Positions 47,456 through 58,000 of a stretch of DNA of 64,000 nt are shown here, piece by piece. This stretch comes from Solanum dulcamara (lineage: Eukaryota; Streptophyta; Magnoliopsida; Solanales; Solanaceae). The notes beneath the pieces are model-generated. The model saw only the letters and a program-made list of their open reading frames with translations. It was not told where the DNA came from and made no database searches. Location of the stretch: assembly GCF_947179165.1 (NCBI RefSeq), contig NC_077237.1, positions 58,734,023-58,798,022 of the forward strand. The letters run 5' to 3'. The position numbers were made by a program, and so were the translations under genes. How positions within the stretch are numbered: position 1 is the first letter of the stretch; every line of letters begins with the position of its first letter.

Positions 47456-48138
47456 TTCTTTTCCCCTTTAGAACATTCGTCCCCGAATGTTGAATAACAT
47501 TTCCCTTAAGACTTCATACAAATTGTAGGGAGATTCCTTTCTACTGGAATAACATACATTTTCATCTAAGTAATTAATATACGAGTTCCAGGACTGGGGG
47601 TTATCTGTAGACATCGGGAATAGGTAAGGACACTTGTGTTTCATGTCCTCTTCAACATCCCAAGATATGTCTTCACTATTCTTATTCCGCCACAGTATTT
47701 TGACGGATGCTATGTCCTTAGTTTACAAATCGTTTAATCTGCTGATCTCGAATGGAAACGGGTTGCCCCTCGTAGGATAACTCCTTATTACATGGACCTC
47801 CTCCATGGGAAATATTCTGGGATCATCATTTACATTCTTGCAGAGCATTGACCTGTGAAAATCAAATGTATTATTTCAAATCGGATGGTAGGTCCCACTC
47901 ATAGGCAGATTTATCTATTCTACAAATGACCTGAGAAGGATCAATGTATCTCCTTCTTGCCGACTCTAGGCTTCTAATCGATAGCTTATCCCGGATTAGC
48001 TTTACTTTATCAATAATTTACTGGATCCTCTCTGGGCCTATCCATTAATCGAAGGGAAAAATGTCGTACTAAGATTCACCTGTGTTCCCAATCCTTACCG
48101 GAATGATCTCCAGCCGAGATAATAGATGTGGGAACCCT
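47456..48138 (-). pseudogene. pol 3' end, polypurine tract and hairpin of element H
   Basis: The minus-strand tract AAAGGGGAAAAGAA (47456-47469) abuts LTR 1, and the inverted repeat AACATTCG/CGAATGTT follows at 47472-47491, as in C. Further in, broken frames give DEQPVSF-like and SWDVEEDMKHKCPYLF residues, the chromodomain-like end of integrase, matching 10430-11290 of element C. It stops abruptly at 48138 where host protease sequence begins. Confidence 0.82.
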
Positions 48139-48268
48139 GTGATTCGGTTATGTCTAAGAGAGTCTATGAAAATTGTCCAGATTTGGTTGTTCATAAAATC
48201 AACCCAGTTGATTTAGTAGAGCTTGATATGACCAATTTTGATGTTATTCTCGGTATGGATTGGATCCA
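48139..48268 (+). pseudogene. duplicated 130-bp fragment of the element I protease
   Basis: This plus-strand fragment repeats 43604-43733 with four differences in 130 bases, encodes VYENCPDLVVHKINPVDLVELDMTNFDVILGMDWI, and like the original is followed at once by an LTR of H. The junction with H internal sequence has the short shared phrase GTGATTCGG. It therefore marks a duplication of the insertion locus itself. Confidence 0.95.
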
Positions 48269-51200
48269 TGTCACAACCCAACCCCATAAGTCACAAATGG
48301 GGTCCGACCTGGACCCCCATATACTTACCTATCAGTTGTAGTCATACTGAACCATGAACAAGGGGATACTATTCGCAAAAACCCCATTGAGTTAAAACTT
48401 TTTCGTGCACGTGTGGCCTCTTTCACTCGTTATATAGCACATAAGGGCGTGCAAGCCGAAAAGACTGCTATAACATAACTATATTCACAAAATGCCGTAT
48501 AGGCACATTCGAAACAAACTCACAAATATGCCACATCCATATGTCTACAGACCTCTAGGAATAGTAACAACAACATATGGCAGGATAGGGCCCCCGTCGT
48601 ACCCCTGAATGTACAAATATATACATTAAGTGACCAGTATCAAAAATTAGGCTTCAGAACAGTGAAGCACTTTCGACATAGCTGAGAGGAACTCCTAAGC
48701 TGATAGATCTCTAGAATGAACATCTAAACCTGCGGGCATGAAATGCAGCCTCTCGGGGAACGGGGGGTCAGTATGATATATGTGCTGAGTATATAAAGCA
48801 TAACGCATCATAACTGAGAGGACAACTGAAATAGAGATGCAGGGAACAAGTATAACAGTTAATAAGGCACTATACCTGTATCTTATAACGTAAGGGCATG
48901 TACACCATCTTCATATACTATATCCGGCCCGCTAGGGGACTCGGTATTACCATGTCATCGCATACGGCATCGTGTCATATGTTATGATTACATTATTATG
49001 TTTTTACATACATGCATATCTATCATTACATATCATATCGTACCCGGCCCAGTATGGGTCTCGGTGTTATAATCATATCATCGCATACCGTACCCGGCCC
49101 TTTAAGGGACTTGGTGTTATAATCATATCATCGCATACCGTACCCAGCCCTTTAGGGGACTCGTTGTTATAATCATATCATCACATACTATACCCGGACC
49201 ATTAGGGGACTCGGTGTTATAATCATATCATCATATACCGTACCCAGCCTTTTAGGGGACTCGGTGTCATAATCATCATATATAGGTAGATCATTATCTG
49301 AGACTCACTAGGGTAATCATAATGAACTATCGTTCGTGAATCAGGATAATAATCATCTCAGGTGCCCTTTGAGTGCCACTAGGGCTATATTAAGTGAAGT
49401 CTCAGGATTGATAGACATATTTTAGGGTAATGCCAACTGGCTTAAGGAAATCATAAACATCTGTCATGACAGAGTCCTTAGGAATAGGAGCTCTAAGTCC
49501 CCATATTAATCGACATATAGACGGTTCAGGGAAGGTAGCTCAACTACAATGAGAGTTTTCCTGCCAAGGAGTGAATATGAGACATATAGCATATTCGGAG
49601 CTTAGGAATGGACTTACTCTAGAGCTCGTATCATGTATCGTTTTCTTTAAGACATGTCAAAAGAAATAAAGGGTAGGCCTCACCTGTTTGTCCCTTCCTA
49701 TCCCAAAGGAGTTTGAGAGACAATAATTCACCTATCATAGGCGTCCTAGTATTCAGCAGTGGATAAGAATCAGGAGGTATGCTCGGGGCCTTATGAATGG
49801 GATTATCCCCACTTACATATGCAGATATACATATTGCACTTCTATCAAGGATATGCCAAGATCAAGGAATTAGCTTTACGTACCCTCTACTTTCCATTAT
49901 CTAGAAGACCGTGAGAGACACTAACTTAATTAGCATATGAGCTTTTACCTCCAAAAGTAGGTAGGGGTCGTGAATCATATTTGGAACTTTGTGAGTAGAT
50001 TCATCCCCACATTTTATATACACATCATATTTAGGACTAAGCCACGCCAAGAGAAGGGAAGGATAGCCTTACATACTCATCACTTCCTAACGTATGGAAG
50101 GCTTGAGAGGCCCTAGTTCAATTACTGTAAGAGTGCTTTCATTAAGAAGTAAATCAGGACCATGAATTATGCTTGGCATTTGTGAGTATATTTACCATTA
50201 ATATCATATCATTCATTACTTAACTTGAAGACATGCCAAAAGAAGAAACAAGATAGGCTTTACATACTTATGCCAAAAACATGTCAAAAGAAAGCTACAC
50301 ATACCTTGTCTGAATTATTCCTTATCCTGTTTGCCTCGCCTTCCTTTGAACCTATTCAAAATTAAAGTAATATGAATATCAACCCCTCTTAAGTTTCCAG
50401 CACCCTAGGTTACACCTAAGTATTAATGGAATCTATTTCCTTAGTCGTTTCCCCGACTAGTTCTATTATTAGCTAAGGCATCGACGAAAATTGGGCACCA
50501 CCTCCCTATAATGTGCCCTATACAAATTTCAAATTATTTCCCTAAGACCTACAGCCAACCAACAACAACAACCTGCAATAATTCACACCAACAATATACA
50601 ACATAAAGTCCAAACGACTTATTCAAAAATACGATATCATAATAGGGCGTCTAGCCTTTATTTTGTAACGCCTTTAACTATACGAAACGAGGGGTCATGT
50701 GGATGCAACCATAATCATCCACACACCTTTTAGAATGAATTTATTCCCTTCAACAATACATTACACGCCTGCAGCAATAACTCACAAGAATGACACTTAT
50801 TTTCGACGACAATTCACTTCTAGCGACTCCAATTTAGTTTGTTCCGAATGTCAAGTGTTACATTAATATTTACACACTTACAGCCACCCAAAAGGTGTAT
50901 AATATACTTCATAACAACATCATAAAGTACAAATTGAAAGGAGAAACCTTACATTACCCGAATTTAGCCAAAATTGTCAAAGCGCAACTCAGAACTTCTC
51001 CAAACGCGCTGAAATTGAGCGGGCTGTTTGTGTTACTTCTTTGCTGCCCCAAATTGAAATTTTATGTTATTAAAAATCATTATACAACTTATTTACACTT
51101 CAAATAACTAATTCACGGAACAAAACCAGGAAACTTACCCCAAAAGGGCCAAACCCGTAGCCCTCCTTCCTTGCCCCTTTAATGTTTTTCTCTTCTTTTT

Positions 51201-51991
51201 CTTCCAAATTTCCAATTGTAAAGCTGAAGTTTTGGTTTCATAAACATCATAAAACACATATATACATATACACGTACTTAGGGAACACCGTGGATAATTA
51301 ATTCACGGAAGAAAAGTGAAGAACTTACCTTAATTTCTTCCAATTTCTGGCTGCCGTTGTGTACTCTCTTTCTATCACGTTTCTCTCTATACTTTGGCTG
51401 ATTTTTAGACTTCAAATGACTTAAGAGTCATTAACATACATATATATTGTCCCTTAGGAAGTGACACGTGTCAGCCTCTAAGGGTGACACATGTCAAGCC
51501 CTTATTGGGCCACCTTAACCATGCGGCCAATGGGGTGCTGCCACATGGTAGTGGGGTCCACATCCCCCAAGTATGTGGGTCACCTACTTGACCCCAAGCA
51601 GGTGGGTCACCTGCCTGCTTGAGGTGCTGCCACATGTCACCCTCCTAGGCATCCACATCATTTTTTTCCCTCCCTCGTGGATTCGTAATCTCGTCTTACT
51701 TTATGAGCCTATGTAATCCCTCATTCGCAAGCTTGGTACATACTCTAATAGATTACGTATGTAAGACTTTCAAGTTAGTATCTTACGTAGGTAAATTGAG
51801 TCCTACAACTCATTACTTGGCCTCCAATTCCTTTCGGATTCTTATGACTCCATTTCCAACCTTCCTTCTCACGAGGTATCAAAATCTTCTTTCCTTATAG
51901 TTGTTGATAGTGTCATAGATTATCTGGCTCACATGATAGTGTCTAAGGAACTTAAGAAGACATTCCGATCTGGAGAGTGCGGGATGTAACA
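48269..51991 (-). repeat. LTR 2 of element H
   Basis: Termini TGTCACAACCC and GATGTAACA. It has the same landmarks as LTR 1: a G-box at 51465-51470, AAGCAGGTG palindromes near 51597-51625, and the 50-bp minisatellite at 49037-49286. Differences from LTR 1 are scattered substitutions and small indels, estimated by eye at around 5 percent. Confidence 0.93.
49037..49286 (-). repeat. 50-bp minisatellite, 5 units, in LTR 2 of H
   Basis: Units begin at about 49037, 49087, 49137, 49187 and 49237 with the core ACCGTACCCGGCCC and GGGGACTCGGTG. Each is the counterpart of a unit in LTR 1, so the array existed before the two LTRs separated. Confidence 0.95.
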
Positions 51992-52085
51992 ATTCATGCA
52001 TGTTTTAGTTCTATATGTCGTAGAACTCATGTGGTCAAGTTTCAATTTCCTACTCTGGTAGTCCTAGAATGGAAATGTAGTAATT
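51992..52085 (+). pseudogene. protease of element I, 3' part
   Basis: Reading from the end of H in the restored frame gives IHACFSSI, then HVVKFQFPTLVVLEWKCSNS, the typical end of the retropepsin domain, as also seen in element G. Homology fades after about 52085 and no reverse transcriptase follows, so element I is truncated here. Confidence 0.88.
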
Positions 52086-53700
52086 CCATATAGTCTTTTA
52101 AGAATATATTTTAAACATTATTTTCGTTATATTAAAAGAATATTTCAGTCAGGTGATGATCTGAGCGCATATTCATTATGCTGAGCACTTGTATCTATAA
52201 TATAAAATAATATAGCGTTAAATAATGTCAGTACATGGAATGCACAGTATGTAATAAAGTTGAATGAAATAATCATTAAACTGAACCAAATACACATGCT
52301 TAAAGGAATGCTGAACTAACCTGGCTAAAATAAAAACATGAAAGTGTAATAAAATTTAAAGTTTTACAACTAATATAATGCAATAATGGCAAATTCTAAA
52401 ATAGTATACTTACCTTTTATTTGGAAATTTCTCTAACCAAGAACCATTATTATGAGTCTCGTGAAAATATAATATTTGTCCACATTTTTAGAGCCATCCA
52501 ATACCTTGCAAGAGTAAAGGACAACAAAACTGAATTTATGGATTGATAACTAAGACCTAATAGGTGGCTAGTTGAGGATTTTCTCAAACCAATGGCATAA
52601 TCCTATCTATGTTGGCATCGCACTTTATGGAATTTGTGTTATCTAAACTTGTACCCAAATCAATGCTTAATGCTACTCTCAGAAAATGCATTAACACTCA
52701 TAACAATATTTGTGTAAGTAAGTACTCAAAATACTTCTTTATAAGTATATTAAATAGTACTTTAACTAGCTAAACTTTCTTATGAAAATGTTTATGCTTT
52801 GTTTTAAAAGTAGACATGCTCTTTGAAATAAAAATTTTCATTTGGAACAATTCAAAAACTCATTTATACTGATACATCACATACGTGAAAATACTTTTAT
52901 ATTCTTAAACTAATGCATGAAACCTCTTATTAAAAAAATTTAATAATTCTTAAATAAGTGGAGTTCATATGGTGAAATAATCATGAACAATAATCAAGAA
53001 TTAGAAATACATGGAGAATTATAATCTAAATAATAAAAATCAGAATTCAATGATAAGAAGATCAAGAGATATTCGAATTTTAAGAAAACTTGGGGTAAAA
53101 TCCTAGGTTTAAATCATACTGACTAAATTTAGATGTAGGTCATGAGAACAAACTTAGTACAATACTATGAATAACCGTACATACCTGAAAGAACAATTTT
53201 CTTGAGGAAATATGAAGAAGATGTTGGAAACCCTAGAATTCTCCTCTTCAATCTTTCTCTAAGTCTTGGAAATGATTATGGGAGTAATTAGGTTGAACTA
53301 CATTGATAAGGACCTTAATTTTATCAAAACATTATTAGGTTTAGTCTTAGAAAGGGAAAAAAAAGATTGAAATACCCTTCATAGAAAACTGCCGGAAGCC
53401 GTCTATGGGTCCATCTTCGGTCCGTAGAAACTTCTACGGGCCGTAGAATCCAATATTAGAAAGTGACTAACTTTATGGGGTTTTCTAAAGTTTTGAGTCT
53501 ACAGACCCATTCACGGGTCATAAACATTTTTATGGATCATCTTTAAGACCCATAAGTTGGAAGGTTGAATAGAAGGGAAAAATGGAGAAATCTGTTGGTG
53601 CCAACCTTTACGGGCATCTCTATTGTCCATACAAATTTATACGGACCATAATAATCAATTGTGGAACTAAGGGAAATTCAATAATAAGAATTATTTCCAC
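52086..53700 (-). repeat. AT-rich, probable minus-oriented LTR of another gypsy family
   Basis: No coding domain. On the minus strand it has splice-donor-like phrases (GGTAAGTATA near 52410, AGGTATGTACGG near 53180), CCTAGAATTCTCC near 53230, and then a GGGTATTTC phrase before the palindromic region. This order mirrors the plus-strand LTR of element L at 54150-54550. Both ends are undefined. I see no terminal TG/CA pair or TSD. Confidence 0.5.
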
Positions 53701-54140
53701 TAATTGTTTGTGCGGGACCATCTACGGGCTGTATTAAGTTTCACGGTCCGTAGAAGGTCCTCATGGAAAGAGACCCCAAGAGTTTGATTGGAAAGTCATT
53801 ATATGAGACAATCTATGGACCGTATAAGACCCTATGATCGGTAGGAATGTCCATATAAGATGATTAGAGGGATGGGTTTTAAGATTGTTTAAGAGGAAGG
53901 GTTTGTCGGGGTGTATGGTTTTCCATGACCCATATACCATGCTAGTGGGAATTTTGTCCAATTCCAGTAGCTCCCTTCTTGTGACACACTTTCTATGGAT
54001 AATTTTCAAGGTCTGTATAAGGTTCGATGGTCTGTATAAGAAGACCCATAGACCTTGGAACCAAAACTCAGAATTCAAACCACTTTCTACGGATGGCCCT
54101 CTAAGTGTAGTACAAGTTTCAATCGTCCGTAGAGTTGGCC
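53390..54140. repeat. cluster of ACGG-CCGT palindromic motifs
   Basis: At least ten degenerate copies of TCTACGGNCCGTAGA are spaced 30-110 bases apart, for example near 53417, 53438, 53503, 53634, 53717, 53740, 53806, 54010, 54085 and 54123. Some are perfect inverted repeats. The 149-residue minus-strand frame at 53761-54210 runs through them and is an artefact of the repeats. The cluster lies between oppositely oriented LTR-like sequences. Confidence 0.8.
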
Positions 54141-55005
54141 TTAGACTTTGATGGACAATTAATTTTAGGGGTATTCTAGACTTTTCCTGTTCTTTTAATT
54201 TTGAAACCAAGCCATTTTGGGACTATTGTTGGAAAACCAATAACTACCCAAACCCTTTAACAAACTTCATTCCATTTCATTCTCCTAAAATTTTATTCAA
54301 GGCAACAAAGTTCTCTCCCAAGGTTACTTCTTCAAGTTCAAATTAAGATTTCAATATTAAAATTATCCAAACTCCATTATTGTTAAGGCTTTGATTTCCA
54401 GGTTTGTGGAAATTTACTAATTTATCCTTTCATCCGTTGGGTCCCAAAAGAACTTGATTCTCCAATTTCAATTTACTCAATTCTATGAGGGTTTCGTGTC
54501 GATTCTTCATGCGTCTTTCTCAACTGATTTCAATTAATGATATTCTTCTATATTATGCATGAATTTACTTTATTATATGATTCTATGTTGATCTCACATT
54601 GACCCATACACTATGTCAATGATTTTTGTTGTGAACTATGAATTTTTGATCATGAAGTTATGAAGGTTTTATGAATGGTTTATGAAAACATGTGAACTAT
54701 GTTTCAAGTATGAATGAATGAATTGTGAAAATTTCTCTCAGAATTCATGATTAAGATGCTTAGAAAGGTACGTGTCTATATGAAGTTTGTTATGATCATG
54801 ATTTTTAGGGATCTATTCTTATGATATACTTTATGAATGTGGATTGGTACTTCTTTGCCTTCCTAACGATAATGATTTTCTCATTCAACTGGGATTAACT
54901 TAGCGTTGAGAGGACTTTATGGTGGAGACTCGGTAAGAGAGTCTCTAGTAGAAACCCCTTGTTCCAAACTACGTTACCACATAGGCTTACCTTAATTGGC
55001 CAAAC

Positions 55006-58000
55006 TGTTACACCCCGTACTTTGGTACCTTAGAATGCTTCTTAAACTTCTCAAGTTTCTGGGAAGTCTCTTAACTTTCTTAAAGGTCGTTATGTTAGTC
55101 GGATAGTTTATAATGCTATCAAATAACTCCAAGGAAAGGAGAATGAAATGCTTCATAATAAGGAAGATTGGAAATAGGGTTATAAAAATTCGAAAGGAGT
55201 TGGAGGCCGAGAAATGAGTCGTAGGACTCGATTGACTCGCGTAAACTACCAACTTGGAGGTCTTACGAACTTAAGCTACTCGAGTGCGTGTTGAGACTAA
55301 GTAGCAAGGAATACATAGGCTCTTAAAGTGCGACGAAATTACGAACCCACGGAAGAGAAATAAGGAAACGACGCACCTACTTAAAGCAAGTAGGCGACTC
55401 ACCTACTTGACACATGGCAGCACGTGATAGGTACACATGGAATCACATGAAAGTGACACATGGAAGCAAGTGACACACCATGGGGTGGACTCCACCTGCC
55501 ACGTGGTAGCCATTGATTGGTTGCATAATTGAGGTGGCTGCCTAAAGGTATGACACGTGTCACCCTTAGGGGATGACATGTGTCACTCTCCAAAAAGATA
55601 TATATCTATATATGGATGACTATTAAGTCATTTTTAGCCAAAAACTTGAACAAAAATAGAGAGAAAAATGTAAGAGAAAGAGAGCTCAGAACAACAGCCA
55701 AAAATTGGAGGAAATTAAGGTAAGTTCTTCACTTTTGTTCCGTGAATTAATTATCTACGGTGTTCCTCAATTATGTGGAGGTGTATATATGTATATTACG
55801 ATGCCTACGGAACCATATTTTCAGTTCTTCACTTGGAAAACTAAGAGAAACTTAAAGAGAAAATGCTAGGGAATAGACCGGTTTTTGGAGGGGATAGTTG
55901 TTAGTAATATTGGTATAACTTCTTTTGTATAGCTTAGTTTCGGGTGATTCAATATGTTTTGGAAATTTATTTCATAGGTATATAACTTTTATTTAGACTT
56001 TCAAATACATTTTTTCTTTTAGCTTCGTGAAAAAGGGTGATGAAGTGTAGAGGAGGTACTGCCCAGATTTTGTTTTTGAAATCCTACACGGACAGCTGTG
56101 GGTATTTTGGGCATATCTTTTCGTACAGAATTGATGTAGGGGTAATTAAAAATTGTTTGGGACCTTGTTACACATTTCTATAACTTTAATTGAGGCTAAA
56201 AATCCTGTTTCCCTCAATTACCCCTCCGAAACTAAGCGACAATATAAGACAGTGGGCTGTCTAGAATTCACGTTTTGATAGGTTTGGCGAGTTTTGGCCA
56301 ATTTTGGGAAAGGTAAGATTTTTCCTTTCAATTTGAAGTTTATGGTGTTGTTATATGGTGTATTAAACCCCTTGTATGCTGTTGGAAGTTTAACAATGTC
56401 GTAGAAATGCTCGACGTTCGAAATAAACTAAATTGGAATTGCTATAGTTAAATTGTCGTCAAATGATAGTGTTGTTCGTGTGAGGTGCTGCTGAAGGGGT
56501 GTGATGTGTTGTTGCAGGGCCTAAATATATTCTAACGTGGGTTAGGGTGCTGCTGGTTGAATCCACATGACCCCTCATTGCGTATAATGAAAGGCATTAC
56601 AAAATAAAGGCTAGACGCCCTATTGTGCTACCGTATTTTTGAATAAGTCGTTTGGAGTTTATGTTGTATATTGTTGGTGTGAATTTCTATAGGTTGTTGT
56701 GGTTGGTTGGCTATAGGTCTTAGGGACCTAATTGGAAATTCGGATAGGGCACATTATAGGGGAGGTGCTGCCCAATTTTTGTCCACGCCTTAGCAAATAA
56801 CAGAACTAGTTGGGGAAACCACTAAGGAAATAGATTCCATTTATACTAAGGTGCAACCTAAGATGATGGAAAGTTAAGAGTGGTTGATATTCGTATTACT
56901 TTCATGTTCAATAGTTTCAAAGGACGACGAGGCGAATGGGATAAAGAGTAACTCATAAGAGGTATGTAAAGCTAACGTTTCCTTCTTTTGGCATGTTTTG
57001 GCATACATATGTAAGGCTTATACTTTATTTTAGTATTTCTTTGGCATAAGTATGTAAATCTTATTCCTTCTCTTAGCATGATTTGACATAAGTATATAAA
57101 TCTAATCTCCCTTTTGTGGCATGGTTTTTACGAAACAAGTATATGATTTCCATATGATTCCCAAGAAGTCCTATTCTTAAAGCCACTAGGATGGCCAATT
57201 TTTCGACTTCCAAAAGATATTTTGTTATGCCTTGAGACATATATACAATTCCCAGAAGTTCTATTTTGATATAGTCTATAGTGACTTTCAAAAGGTACTT
57301 GATATGAATTTTGTCTCGATTTTGAAGGAAAGCCCATTTTGATTATTCCGTCGAGTCTCAAATATGATTTAAATTGCATATAGTTTCTCACTAATCCACT
57401 TGTGGATGCCTCAATATTTCTTTCACCGAGCTCGGGCCAGGTTTTGTTATCGTGCATACTTTTCTGCATTGTTCGCCGTGCCCCGACGTGAGAGGGCAGG
57501 TACAACCTGTACATGGGTTTGATTTGTAGAGTTATGATGTGCCATGTACACTTATGATATGATATGATCTGATATGACCATCTGATATGGTATGCTCTGT
57601 TACGGAGATATTGTCACGACCCAACCCCGTAGGCCGCGACTAGGGTCCGACCAGGACCCCCGTACACGTATCTATTAGCTGAGGTCACATTAAATCGTAA
57701 ATAAGATAATTTCAGGTCACAGAGATCCACTGGGAGATAAGATTTTCATAAACATGTAGCCCTTTTCGTTTGTATCACAATATGACAGGGCATGCAAGCC
57801 AACAAGGCTTCCATAACATAACAACATATACAATATATAATATAGACCCAGCTGAACCAAACTGACATATGCAACCCACATATACATGTCTGCAGACCTC
57901 TAAACATATAAATGACAATATATGGCGGGACAGGGCCCCCGCCGTACCCCTGAATGGATAAAACAATTTCTATACATCCGTGGACAGTATCAAAAACTAG

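Larger units (their letters stand above)
43734..51991 (-). mobile_element. rearranged LTR element H, nested in the protease of element I
   Basis: The insert lies between atcca (43729-43733) and attca (51992-51996), a TSD with one mismatch, and its removal rejoins the protease reading DWIHACFSSI. It comprises LTR 1 (43734-47455), a 683-bp pol end in minus orientation, a 130-bp duplicate of the flanking protease (48139-48268) and LTR 2 (48269-51991). The duplicated host fragment shows it is not a simple full-length element: a duplication of host-plus-LTR occurred after insertion, probably followed by loss of the remaining internal region. Confidence 0.9.

Noticed and set aside
52086..53400. Possible host intergenic DNA or a gene fragment
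   Set aside because: AT-rich with no coding signal. The splice-donor-like phrases and motif order fit a minus-oriented LTR better, though this stays uncertain.
53761..54210. 149-residue minus-strand open frame
   Set aside because: It reads through palindromic ACGG-CCGT motifs in LTR-like DNA, overlaps a similar plus-strand frame and shows no domain.
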